Source: Prorocentrum cordatum (lineage: Eukaryota; Sar; Dinophyceae; Prorocentrales; Prorocentraceae). From it: DNA of 64,000 bases. Of this stretch, positions 28,888-38,328 are shown piece by piece (within the stretch, counting starts at the first letter, position 1; the number at the start of each line of letters is the position of its first letter). The notes under the pieces were generated by a model. It did not search any database. It was not told the DNA's origin and saw only the letters and a program-made list of their open reading frames with translations. The stretch spans positions 283,964 through 347,963 of the forward strand of contig CAUYUJ010012125.1 of NCBI GenBank assembly GCA_963575745.1. Direction: 5' to 3'. The translations under genes were made by a program, and so were the position numbers.

Positions 28888-30258
28888 CTAATGCCTCCTC
28901 GGCTTGGCCGGGGGCAGCCGCAACTGGTTTTCCTTTGTTGGGGCGCTTCCTCTTTTTGTTTGACTTTTTACTGGGCGCGGCAGCTCCTCTGCGCAGGGCC
29001 GAACTAGGGCCCAGGCGGGGCTTGAGAACCCCCCGGGTATCAGGGGAAGTCCGTCAGAAACCATTGAGTCAAGGTAATCTTGGCACCGCTTAGCGGCCCA
29101 GAACTTAGGCGTCACAATGTTGACAAGATACAAAACTTTGACCCATGCCATAGGGTCAACAAATCGTTTTGTTCCAATATCAGCAGCCTCATTCTGCGTT
29201 CTTTCGCATTGAAATTGAACTACGCCACGAGATAATTGTTCGGACACAGCTGCTGCATCAACTCTGTGTGTTCTTGGTAGATGCATCAATTTCATCGACC
29301 CGCCTGCCTTAATGACCTTACAAACTGCTTGGAGATCTTCCAGGAATAAGCATCGCACCGGTCTATCCAGCAGGATCTCCCACAGCGGCAACGCCGCAAG
29401 CAGCTCCTTGCGCAATGCAAGGTCGGCCGCAACGATCTCAGCCTCAAGTGTACTGTGAGATACGCACGTTTGTCTTTGCGAACTCATCGATTGGCCTGCC
29501 CGTGTATACGGGCCCCAAATTGCTTGATAACTGGCGCCCGCGCTCCTGCGCGTTCGAATGTCACTCGCCAGATCTGCATCAGAGTATTGCTTTAACAGAA
29601 CATCCTCCTTTTTGTCACCCACCCACGATTTCATACGATAATGAAATGTACATGTTATGTAACTTACGAGGCGGAAGAGGTCCATGTCTTGCTGGTCTGT
29701 CCACTTCGTGATACAACTGGCAGTTTGACACACTGCACGGAGTAAGTCGTATCTGGCCATTCTCGCCCCGTAAAATATCTTCATCAACACTTTTGCTGCA
29801 ATGGGTTGAAGCACTCCCGACTGAGTCGGTGGCTCAGGGTCATCAGGGCCAGCCGCTGCGACATCAAGGCCAAGCACCTCTATCTCCTTGTCAGGAAGGC
29901 CGGTATCAACGTTAATCTGTAACGCTGACGCTATAGCCTCCTCAGCTGGGGAGAAAATTTCTCCTCTGGGGCCGCCCTGTCCATCTTCTAAGTCGGTAAG
30001 TTCAGGACCGAACGGGGTGCCCGCGGCCGGATATGTAGCCGGGTCTGCGTCCATCGATTGAGCGTATAATGCAACGCAGGAGTCGAAGAACTCTGTCATA
30101 TCGTATTCGATGACTTTCACTAGTTTTGGTTCTCCCGGCTGGTATGGCTCGGTCGTCTGAGACGCCGAGTCACCCCCCGTTTCCTCCTCGCGAATCTCGT
30201 CTGCGACGGAGGCGTTTTTCTTAACTTTGGGAGGGGGCGGGTCAAGTGCCGCAGGCAA
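28888..30258 (-). CDS. Copia RNase H region
   Basis: The minus frame begins with an acidic linker (EYDMTEFFDSCVALYAQSMD). It then reads ITKWTDQQDMDLFRLVSYIT and LLKQYSDADLASDIRTRRSA, the RNase H first Asp block. Next are CVSHSTLEAEIVAADLALRK with the catalytic Glu, FLEDLQAVCKVIKAGGSMKL and FQCERTQNEAADIGTKRFVD. This is the expected order and motif set for Ty1/Copia RNase H. Residues after about 390 are basic and low-complexity. The frame is open over its full length, the best-preserved enzymatic part of the element. Confidence 0.7.
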   Translation of the reverse strand: MPAALDPPPPKVKKNASVADEIREEETGGDSASQTTEPYQPGEPKLVKVIEYDMTEFFDSCVALYAQSMDADPATYPAAGTPFGPELTDLEDGQGGPRGEIFSPAEEAIASALQINVDTGLPDKEIEVLGLDVAAAGPDDPEPPTQSGVLQPIAAKVLMKIFYGARMARYDLLRAVCQTASCITKWTDQQDMDLFRLVSYITCTFHYRMKSWVGDKKEDVLLKQYSDADLASDIRTRRSAGASYQAIWGPYTRAGQSMSSQRQTCVSHSTLEAEIVAADLALRKELLAALPLWEILLDRPVRCLFLEDLQAVCKVIKAGGSMKLMHLPRTHRVDAAAVSEQLSRGVVQFQCERTQNEAADIGTKRFVDPMAWVKVLYLVNIVTPKFWAAKRCQDYLDSMVSDGLPLIPGGFSSPAWALVRPCAEELPRPVKSQTKRGSAPTKENQLRLPPAKPRRH

Positions 30259-30608
30259 TTCCCCGTGCCACTCAATTGTCTGAGTTGATATAATCTATGC
30301 TCGCATCCTAAATATCGTCCAACAGCCGTTGGAGGATCTATTTCTATGCCCTTACGGCAATTGTCCGAGGGTTCTTGCAGAAACTTCCTTCCCTGGGCTA
30401 GCTTGTCGGCAGGTCCCGACAGTTCGAAATCATCGCCATAGATGATCAAGAAGATTTGCAATTCTTTGTAGAAATAACAGCTACGCCACGGGCTACATTT
30501 CACGCAACCTTTAGCCGTGACATGTCCCTCGCAATGCTGCTCCCAATATCCGCCCGAATCAGGGTGTCCGTACAACGATAAGTACAGTGGGCATACGGGG
30601 TTCCGCAT
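30120..30608 (-). pseudogene. Copia reverse transcriptase, C-terminal part with the YGDD box
   Basis: The minus frame reads MRNPVCPLYLSLYGHPDSGG, YWEQHCEGHVTAKGC and ELQIFLIIYGDDFELSGPA. The YGDD box (30,429-30,440) is the second metal-binding site of RT, normally YVDD in Copia. IEIDPPTAVGRYLGCEHRLY is the usual segment before RNase H. A frameshift separates this piece from the N-terminal RT piece at about 30.6 kb, and it overlaps the RNase H frame at its end. Confidence 0.65.
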
Positions 30609-31342
30609 GTTGGATCATGCTTTGGGCCATTCGTCACGAGGCAAGAAAACCATGTAGGAGTGCCTCCCAACTTTGATTGCGTGTAAGCTTGTCGAGCACC
30701 AGCTTGTTCGATACTATGGCCTTCAAACAACCCGTAGGTATCAGCTGCTTTGCTGGCCTGCATGGTCGCGGGACTGCTGGAAAGTGCCTGAAATAATGCC
30801 ACGTCCTTGTTCTGATCTCTAACACTTGAACCGTCAAAGACTACCCGACCTTTGTACTTACGGCCTCTGTGTCCTAACGGCAATTCTAAGTTCATGTCAA
30901 CAAGGATCGCAAATACACTGCCCAAATGGGCCGTTTTCCCTCTGAGTTCGGCAACAACATCGGAATTTTCCCTAACACCATCCTCTGGCCACGTGCCAAT
31001 GTCGCGCAATCTGCCCCACTCTTTCCTCAAGGCAGCTTGAGCGCCTTTATTTGCCTTGGCCTCGTCTCTCGAGACAGATCTGGCTACAGCGGCATCTATG
31101 CGGGCACAATGCCAGTCACTGGGAAGTTGGAAGGGTTCATCAATAACAGATGTTAAGTCAGTAAAACGATTATAGAAGTATTGCACATCAAATCTTTCTT
31201 TGTCACGATGACAGATATATTCAGCTGACTTGTCTTGTAAAGGCATGCGAGGCACGCTTCGCCGCGACGCGGCGGCCGCCGGACTCGAGGTCTGGCTTGC
31301 CAAATCATTGTCCTCAGATTTTCCGTTATCATCATCGGACAA
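30500..31342 (-). pseudogene. Copia reverse transcriptase, N-terminal part, first catalytic Asp replaced
   Basis: The minus frame reads QAALRKEWGRLRDIGTWPED, RKYKGRVVFDGSSVRDQNKD, FQALSSSPATMQASKAADTY and HSIEQAGARQAYTQSKLGG. In active Copia RTs this last block holds the catalytic Asp (A-D-A/V-x-x-A-[YF]). Here the codon at 30,698-30,700 is GGT (Gly), one change from GAT. The enzyme would be inactive even without the frameshift that follows. Confidence 0.65.
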
Positions 31343-31899
31343 GGGACCCCTGCCAGCTGAGCCGGAGGGTAGCCCGTCTCTTGCAATAGTGCCTCCATAC
31401 CATGTTTGTTCCTACCAAATGTCCCCATCGTCCGACAGGTGTTCTTCGGGAACATCTTCCTCTGATGAATCATCAGCCTCAGATGTGACTTGATAGCCCT
31501 GGGTGTTTCGCGACGCCGCCCCTCGCCCACTGCCAGGGGCGCAGCACAGGCTGCCATTTTGCATTCGACGTAGTTGCTCAGCCACCTCAGGTCAGTTAGC
31601 CTAGCTTCGGGGGGAGCCGCAAGCGGCTGATCCACTGCGGGATCGGGCGGAGTCGGAGGGTCGTCCACATCTAAACCGACGTCACGCAGGAGACCGAGAC
31701 AAGGGCCAGGATCCTCTATACCGAAGGATCCTCTCTTGTCTGCCTTGTGTTGTTCGACGGCCTGTCGGCGCTGGGCTTGGTTCATGTTGAACCATCGTCC
31801 AGGATGTACTCCGGGATTGGTAGACCCAGGTAACTTCTTTAGCCATTGGGCACTGCATTTTGGGTCTGGGTCTGTGACCCACACTCGGGTTATAGGCAC
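31153..31899 (-). CDS. Linker between integrase and reverse transcriptase
   Basis: The minus frame reads PITRVWVTDPDPKCSAQWLK, KLPGSTNPGVHPGRWFNMNQ, AQRRQAVEQHKADKRG and PEARLTDLRWLSNYVECKMA. It then drifts into poor sequence where the RT frame takes over. It is typical of the variable spacer after the Copia integrase. No enzymatic motif was seen. Confidence 0.45.
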   Translation of the reverse strand: MPITRVWVTDPDPKCSAQWLKKLPGSTNPGVHPGRWFNMNQAQRRQAVEQHKADKRGSFGIEDPGPCLGLLRDVGLDVDDPPTPPDPAVDQPLAAPPEARLTDLRWLSNYVECKMAACAAPLAVGEGRRRETPRAIKSHLRLMIHQRKMFPKNTCRTMGTFGRNKHGMEALLQETGYPPAQLAGVPCPMMITENLRTMIWQARPRVRRPPRRGEACLACLYKTSQLNISVIVTKKDLMCNTSIIVLLT

Positions 31900-31914
31900 A
31901 TAATCAGGGTCATG

Positions 31915-33153
31915 CTAGAGAACAGCTCGTCTGCTACATGTCTTTCGACGGCATGCCAACGGAAGCTGTTGAATTAATGCTTCTTTTGTAAGTCCAGCAA
32001 CAATCCGTCTGTCTTCAAAGTACTCCATCGTATCAAAATTCTGAATTGTTCGAGCAAGAAGTTGCCCTTTCCCTGGAACTTTCTCACGCGGCTTAGCCGC
32101 TGAGAAGTTGGACTGTCTGTCCAAACGATACTCAAGTTGTGCGAGTCCCAGTTTTTGGTTTTTGTCTGCAGGATGGGAATCGCGCTGAGGGCCCCTGCCG
32201 TCAACTACCAAAGGCGCATCACCCACGCACAGACCCCCAGGACCGTCATCATCTAAATCGGCCTCAGAGTCAAAGCGCGGGGCGCCCTCGCCTTCTTGAG
32301 GAGGCGGCGGCACCAGAATGGCAGGATCATCAGCATTAAACGTGTTGTCCGGTCTTATCCCTGTGGCTGGCTGTGGTCCGTCTGGGACGGCCGCAGCCTC
32401 TCCTGTCTCTGTAGGGATTGTGACGGAACGTACCTCCGTCGCCGCTTTCTCGCATGCTTTTCGCAAGGGAAGCTGAGGCGATTGGTCATCAGCAGTACTA
32501 TCTAAGATGTTGCTGTACACTTGATCTGATTTCTCGATCGTAGGTCGTTTTCCTTCTGGTGTACGCCCCGATTCCATATTCAGTCCATCCAATTGTCCCA
32601 GAGGGATAACGTAACTATCCGGTCTGACCAATCCCCCCGCTTTGTGCACATACCCCAAGTATATCCCTGGAATCATCGTCGCTCCAGTCTTGGCGGTGCG
32701 AAACCGGGATTCAGGTGGAGGCACATAAGGGACAAGTGATCCGAAGGGAAGAAGCGGCGCATTGAACTGGCACCCGAAGCGTCTTTCCCAACTGGACTGC
32801 CCTTCAGCGTGGGTCCTAGTATTGTCGCATAGACAGAAATATCGAACTGCGCAGGTCCAATATGGTGGTGGAAGACCAGCCTGCATGAGCAAGGCTCTGG
32901 CTCCCATCTGCGCAACACAGTTCGCACGCTCGGCGACAGCGTTTTGTTTCTTATTTCCTGGGATGGTAGGATCATGGGCAATATTGAGCTCGTAACATGC
33001 CCTGGCACCTCTCTTGCACCATCTGCATAACAATATTCTAACTTTTCCTCCGGGGCTCTCAGGTTTACTAAATTGCAAACGTGAAGCACAGACTTGTCGT
33101 GTACACCCTGAGCGGCGAGAAAATCCGTAGCTCGGTCGCGAAAAGTCACACAC
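31915..33153 (-). pseudogene. Copia integrase, C-terminal half
   Basis: The minus frame reads ELNIAHDPTIPGNKKQNAVA then ERANCVAQMGARALLMQAGL, PPPYWTCAVRYFCLCDNTRT and LPFGSLVPYVPPPESRFRTA. The Glu in NAVAERAN is the third residue of the DDE triad. GIYLGYVHKAGGLVRPDSYV is the usual Copia integrase C-terminal block. An acidic linker follows. The first two catalytic residues lie in the upstream frame, so a frameshift at about 33.0 kb breaks the protein. Confidence 0.65.
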
Positions 33154-35003
33154 GCGGTCTCGTCGTGGAGTCCCCGCGAGAGTTCATCCATCGCAAACCA
33201 ATTGTCCATCGTCGTCAGTTGTCCGAACGAAGTGGGGTTAGCGTATGGGCGGGGAACCTTTAGCCCTTTGTTCTGCGCTTTGCGCTGTTGCTTTCTGATA
33301 GCTTTGGCCCAATTGCACACTGGACAATATGAGATCTTGGGAGTATGAGTTAGAAGGCGCGGCAGGGAGGCTGCAGCTTTTTTGAGCCGCTCGGCAAGGG
33401 TCTCCGACACCTCAACCTCCGCAACATCTGGGTCTAAATCTGGCGGTGCGTCGACGTCGACTAAGTCGACGCCGTCAGCGTCTCCAACCTCGCCCTCCTC
33501 GGAGCCTGGGGCCGCGTTGCACGCACTGGAGTCCAATCCTCTACTTACTTCGTACGGGAGGTATCCTGAAACTCCGTATCCGCACTGGCATCTATACGCG
33601 GCAGCGCAAGCCTCGGCTTTGCCGGGCTGCTCGTCGAATGGACCGACGGCTTGACCGCGGTCGGGCAAAGCTGAGAGACTTTTCGAGGCAGCAATACCGG
33701 TCGGCGTCCGATTCCAACCGCATTCGCTGGCCACCTGGGGCGAATAGTAGAAGTAGGTGATGGAATCCGCAGAGTCTATCGAAGACGGGAAAGCGGGCGC
33801 GATCTCAGTCGGCCGCCTATCAGCGTAGCTGTGGGTACCAATCAGCTCATGTGTGCGCAGGTCTATGGCCACGCGAGTCTGGGCAGCTTGGGGCGGAGGG
33901 CCCCCCGCAGATTCCACGTTGTCCAAGAATGCCCCGGCGCCCGGCGTCACGCAACACCACCGCTCGGGGGGCTCGCTCCTTCCGGCGGCAGCTGCACACA
34001 TCCACTGACCCAGCGCCTCCTTGCCTGATAGGGTCAAGTATGGTATCTTGCTCTCAACGGCCAGGTCCACTCTTTGGCCGTCGGGCAACACTAGGTAGGG
34101 CCTTTGGCCTGCTGGCCAAAAGAAACTAAAGCCGTGATCCATGCAACGCCCTCCTACCGAAATCACGCACGGGGTCCCCGGCATGACTAAAGCGTTAAAA
34201 CTACCACCCTTAAATTTGGGGCACGTGATGCGAACTGAACCGAGGGCCTTAGACTCCCCCCCAGCAGTGTTCAGAGTGATCGATTGCGGAAGCTTTCGAA
34301 TCAATCTAATTGCACCTGCGCTCCTAATGTATCTCTCCGCAATTAGGTTGTACCCGCACCCAGTATCTATAATGAAGCTCAACGCCCCCAGATACGCAGC
34401 GTCTTTGTCTGTGCATCCAGCAGCGGCTGAGCCGTGCGGGCCTCCTTTCCTCTCCTCGTCCTTCAACCAGAGATGCCAGACATGATCTTGCAGGTCTGAT
34501 GCTCTGATTAGAGCTTCAGCGACAGACGCCCTAGACTGCATCGACATCTGTCGGCGCAATTCTCCGGGGAACTTCCATCTGTCTTTGCTACGTGAAGGCA
34601 ACTCTTTCAAGTCGTGGCGACGCGCCTTCCAAGTGATAGTCGGCTCCTCAGTAGAGGGGTGGAAACGGACACGGAGATTGCATCGGTTACTATTCCGATG
34701 TCTCATGCAGCTCTTACTAGGGGGAACGCACCAGTACTTCTTTATCGCGCCCCGAGAAAGAGGGCACAGGAAATCCGCAAGGACATAGACGAGACTCCCG
34801 ACCTGTTTCCTGCTGTCCTGGTGAAAATCACCTTTGGAGGTATCCCAATAGACTCCTCCATCGGCACTAGACGTAACAGTCAAAAACTTAGGGCCGTTTT
34901 GCTTCTGCCCTGGGAGGCCCCGGAATAATGGGGCGGGGCACGCGACGGCACCCAGGCTGATTGAATCAGTGGGTCTCCTCCAACCCCCCCGTTTTCTGCT
35001 CAA
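32673..35003 (-). pseudogene. Copia protease and integrase N-terminal region (776 aa)
   Basis: The aspartic protease is LGALSFIIDTGCGYNLIAER, with the active Asp-Thr-Gly at about residues 213-215 and a later LVMPGTPCVISVGG flap region. The integrase zinc-binding part is LLTHTPKISYCPVCNWAKAI (about residues 555-575). The catalytic core begins TMDNWFAMDELSRGLHDETA, with the second Asp probably in EYCYADGARE. After this the frame is lost and the rest is shadow, while integrase continues in the 31,915-33,153 frame. Upstream residues 1-150 are not recognised. The gene follows the nucleocapsid ORF by about 125 bases. Confidence 0.65.
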
Positions 35004-35127
35004 CCGACGCAGGCTTCGCCACGTCTGCCAAACAAGGGCGGCAAGAAAGAAGACCGTTCTTAAATGATGTAATTATGTTTATCGTTCCTCCAGCACTGAC
35101 GGCTGAGCCGCCAGCGTGGAGCCACTG

Positions 35128-35952
35128 TCACGCAACTGGATGACCTGGAGTGGTCTTGGCGAACCAGCATTCCTTTCCGCGTGAGCATTTTCCCGTTTCC
35201 TTGTAGGAGCGGCAGACCATGTCTTTGCCTTTGCCACCACCTTTGTTTTTCTCTCCATCCTTTTTACGCTTGTCGGAATTAGCTTTAGTGGCTCTGGAGC
35301 CACCATTGCTTCCCGCCGAAGAGATATTGGCAGCGGCAGCATTGGCCTGTTTGAATGTACGCTCATACCCCAAATATCGTCCAGCGTCAAGTCTCGCTCG
35401 TTCCCACTTGTCACGCTTCAGCTTCTCAGCATCGGTTAGCCCTCTGTGGGCTTTGTTACATCCGTCTTCTGGTCCTCGACAATTCTTGGGGTCTCGGGAA
35501 TATGCGTAACACGGAATGGTACTGTCTTTCCCACGCGACTGACTTCTATTATTCTGCTGTCCTCCTTTCCCACGGTCGCCAGTCCGGGTCTGGGATCGGC
35601 CCTGCCCCTTTCGGCCCCTGTCCTTCGATCCCCCTCTAGGGTTCTTGTCCTGGGCAAGAGCGGCACTGGATGTTTGCCCCGCACTCGGCTGAGCCGGCGC
35701 GGCATTCTTGGGTTTCTTATGATTGAAGGGACCGCCCTTTCCTGCGCGCGGGCAAGTTTCGCCCTTGTGCACGTATCTGCACGTGGTTTCGCCCTTGGTC
35801 TTCCCGTTTTTCATGACATCTGAGGGTTTCCCCAATTTAGCAGCAATCTCTGCCGGGGCGGCTTTACTGCCTGCATTCTTCCCGTTGTCATTGCCTCCGC
35901 CCCCGCCGAATCGTGCTTGCCTAGCACGTTGGTTCAAGGTGCCCTCATGCAC
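35128..35952 (-). CDS. Nucleocapsid with three CCCH-type zinc knuckles
   Basis: The minus frame is rich in Lys, Gly, Asn and Gln and holds three Cys-x(n)-Cys-x(n)-Cys-x3-His units: CRYVHKGETCPRAGKGGPF then NH, CYAYSRDPKNCRGPEDGC then NKAH, and CRSYKETGKCSRGKECWF then an imperfect end. Most Copia nucleocapsids use a single CCHC knuckle. The CCCH triple is unusual but fits RNA binding. It lies between the capsid-like ORF and the protease. Confidence 0.6.
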   Translation of the reverse strand: MHEGTLNQRARQARFGGGGGNDNGKNAGSKAAPAEIAAKLGKPSDVMKNGKTKGETTCRYVHKGETCPRAGKGGPFNHKKPKNAAPAQPSAGQTSSAALAQDKNPRGGSKDRGRKGQGRSQTRTGDRGKGGQQNNRSQSRGKDSTIPCYAYSRDPKNCRGPEDGCNKAHRGLTDAEKLKRDKWERARLDAGRYLGYERTFKQANAAAANISSAGSNGGSRATKANSDKRKKDGEKNKGGGKGKDMVCRSYKETGKCSRGKECWFAKTTPGHPVA

Positions 35953-36081
35953 GCTGATGTTCTACTCTTCTTTGTCTCGCAACATCATGTCTTCAATCTG
36001 CTCCATTAGCCATTCATAAATCTGTGCGCCATGTTCCATTTTATCTTTTGACAAGTCGTATAAGTGACATACAAAGTTCAG

Positions 36082-36609
36082 TTAGCTCGGTTTTCTGCAT
36101 TGTTCGAGAAAGTGTGCATGAATCGAGGCCCTCATCTCATCGGACGGTGGCTTAGCGCCATAAAGCTGTTGATATACGTTTGTCCATTCATTGTAGAAAT
36201 GACACAGATCAGCATCAGGCTTGCGCGGGTCAATGATCACCTTGAAGAGGTCACGTGAAATGCGATGTTGTCCCAACTCCGATCTTACCGAACACCATTG
36301 ACAAATTGCTCGCATCATCTCGCGTCCAGTCATGAGTCTTCCCTCGGTCTGGGCGCTAAATCCCATACGAGTAATCTGTTGTAGGAATTGAGTATGATGA
36401 CCAGGCTGATATCGACTCTTTCGCATCTTGTTGAATTGTTCGATAAGATTCGTTGCGATCATGAGGTCGAGACGCTGGAATCGTCCTGCATCTTTGAGTT
36501 GCTCATCCTCCACAGCTGGATCCATAGCCTCAGCAATCCAATGCTGTGCTGCCTGGCTCTCGGGCGACGATCCAGCGATTGCGCGTTTTGCGTGCCATTT
36601 TCCACTCAC
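36082..36609 (-). CDS. Gag capsid-like region
   Basis: The minus frame reads SGKWHAKRAIAGSSPESQAA, QHWIAEAMDPAVEDEQLKDA and GRFQRLDLMIATNLIEQFNK. It continues MTGREMMRAICQWCSVRSEL, DADLCHFYNEWTNVYQQLYG. It is helical, in the place and style of Copia gag before the nucleocapsid. It is separated from the upstream gag piece by a frameshift next to a 13-bp tandem duplication at about 36,628-36,654. Confidence 0.55.
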   Translation of the reverse strand: MSGKWHAKRAIAGSSPESQAAQHWIAEAMDPAVEDEQLKDAGRFQRLDLMIATNLIEQFNKMRKSRYQPGHHTQFLQQITRMGFSAQTEGRLMTGREMMRAICQWCSVRSELGQHRISRDLFKVIIDPRKPDADLCHFYNEWTNVYQQLYGAKPPSDEMRASIHAHFLEQCRKPS

Positions 36610-36623
36610 GAATGTTCGTTACA

Positions 36624-36935
36624 TCAGGGATGTCCAACAGGGATGTCCAACAAATCAATTTCCTGGTTGTTACCAACCTGTCTCCACTGATCCAACGGCG
36701 TGCTTTCGTCAATTACTACCGAGTCGCGCGGTCCGCCGGGGCCCTGGGGCCCCCTGCGCCCACCCCCACCAGAGGGGTCTGGCCCCCCTGGGCTTCCCGG
36801 AGGCGACCCACGTGGTCTTCTACCACGATCATCTTCATGCGAAGATACGATCTCAATGTTAGGAGCGTCGCTCTTGTCGTCTTCTTCTCCGCCCTGTCCT
36901 GCTTCGCCCGACGACTTAGTCACCGTCATTGGCAA
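36624..36935 (-). pseudogene. Gag segment immediately downstream of the nested insertion
   Basis: The minus frame reads MTVTKSSGEAGQGGEEDDKS, then Gly/Pro-rich sequence and DSVVIDESTPLDQWRQVGNN then QEIDLLDIP. Its first codons (ATG ACG G) lie in the target duplication. The part upstream in the gene is found at 55,966-56,156, and joining through one copy of ccgtcatt keeps the frame (Met-Thr-Val-Thr). The end is scrambled by a 13-bp duplication (TTGGACATCCCTG twice). Confidence 0.6.
36923..36930. repeat. Target-site duplication, left copy (ccgtcatt)
   Basis: The octamer CCGTCATT lies directly outside the left terminal inverted repeat and recurs at 55,958-55,965, two bases outside the right one. 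If the two bases are counted as element ends the duplication is 6 bp; with a symmetrical TGGCAAGG end it is 8 bp with one mismatch. Confidence 0.75.
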
Positions 36936-36951
36936 GGCACGGACTTACGGT
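36931..36951 (+). repeat. Left terminal inverted repeat (21 bp)
   Basis: GGCAAGGCACGGACTTACGG then T. It matches the reverse complement of 55,935-55,955 except for A/G at position 9. Including the preceding T (or TT) the match extends one base further. Confidence 0.75.
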
Positions 36952-38328
36952 CAAAGCGCTGGCAAGCAACCATCCGCTACAGAAACGCTCAACACATCAT
37001 GTAACTTCTACAGAAAAAGCAACACACTGCCAAGCCGCATAGTTCGGCGGTGTGTTCGTTGGTTGTTCTGTTTTATTCCACGTACGTTTTCATCGAATAG
37101 CGCACGCGCCGACGCAATGCTAATCGCAAGTGGTGACGCGCACGCATCGCGCGCCCACGCCCGAACGACCGAACGAGTCGTCAAGTTGCAATTGCGCGGC
37201 GAGGCGAACGAACCCGCAACGCCAAGATCAGCGCATCGAACATCCGATGCGCCTTTTGACGCATGCCCGCGCTCGCGAGATCGCGCTCTAATGGGACGCG
37301 CAGCGCGGCCGCGCTGTCAACGCAAGCACCCTCGAGCGCGCCACGCAGGACAGCATTCACTTTCAGCACTCGCGATCGAGTCTGGCGCCGCCACCTCGGC
37401 ACGTGCGTCGTTTGCTGGACGCACCCCGCGCTCGCACCCAAAGTCCGCCAATGCGCCCGCGGCGCGTGAACGACGGCCATACGTTGTGACACGGCCACAG
37501 CATCTGGCCGCTCGTTCCGCGCGACGGGCGCGTCGCTGGACCATGAGTGCACGCGGGCGGTTCGTCCAGCAAACGGCTCGGATGCCGCAGCGGCAAAGCC
37601 GAACTCGATCACGACAGCCGTCAGTGACGGCTGCGCGCCCCCCTCCCGCGCGACCGCCCTCCCCCGCCACCCCCGCGCCTCCAGCGCGCGTCCTACGGGC
37701 GACGTTCCGCCCTCCCGCCCAAGTATCATGCCTCCATCCTCGTTCGTTCTTCCGACCTTTTACCCCGTGCCCCTCTGTGCCCCTCGCCCCCTGCCCCCCC
37801 AGATCCCAACGTAGTTGTCTTACATCGCGCCCGCCCTCCCGCCCCATCCCTTGCTCGCGAGGGCGCGGGCCCCGAAGGCACCCCTGAAAGGCCACGCGGA
37901 CCCAACAACCCGCCACATGGATGTCGAATGGCATGGCGCACCAGAATGCCATTCGACATGCAATCAAGCTTTACAGAGCGAGCCCCAGATATACTTAACA
38001 CCAGGCGTGCTGAGAGCGAAGCTCTGGGAATAGTAAACATCAGGGTGCAGAGAGCGAAGCTCCAGGTATTATAAACATCAGGGTGCATAGAGCGAAGCTC
38101 CACATATGCAACAACACATTGGCATGATGAGGTGGGGGAGGTAATGAATGAAATGCCACGGCGATCGCCCTGATGAACGGATCTCGGGCGCCCAGGTCTG
38201 ATGAAACACTCCATCCTGAGCTTGCAAGGGCCTCGCATCAATGTCCGCGCCACCAGCTGGGACTGCCATGCGTTGACCCAGAGCGCGCAGCCATGGGCCT
38301 TGTTAGGTTCGAAGCTCCATCTCTCCGA
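36952..38328. other. Left subterminal region of the TIR element, with stem-loop and short tandem repeats
   Basis: No supportable gene; a long plus-strand open frame (to 37,887) is Ala/Arg/Pro-rich and looks like a GC-bias artefact. A perfect 14-bp stem with an 11-base loop (37,921-37,934 and 37,946-37,959) is followed by about three copies of a 42-bp repeat containing AGAGCGAAGCTC (38,010-38,103). Confidence 0.5.

Noticed and set aside
36700-37887. Plus-strand open frame of about 395 codons
   Set aside because: It crosses the transposon boundary at 36,931 and is Arg/Ala/Pro-rich, so it cannot be an ancestral gene.
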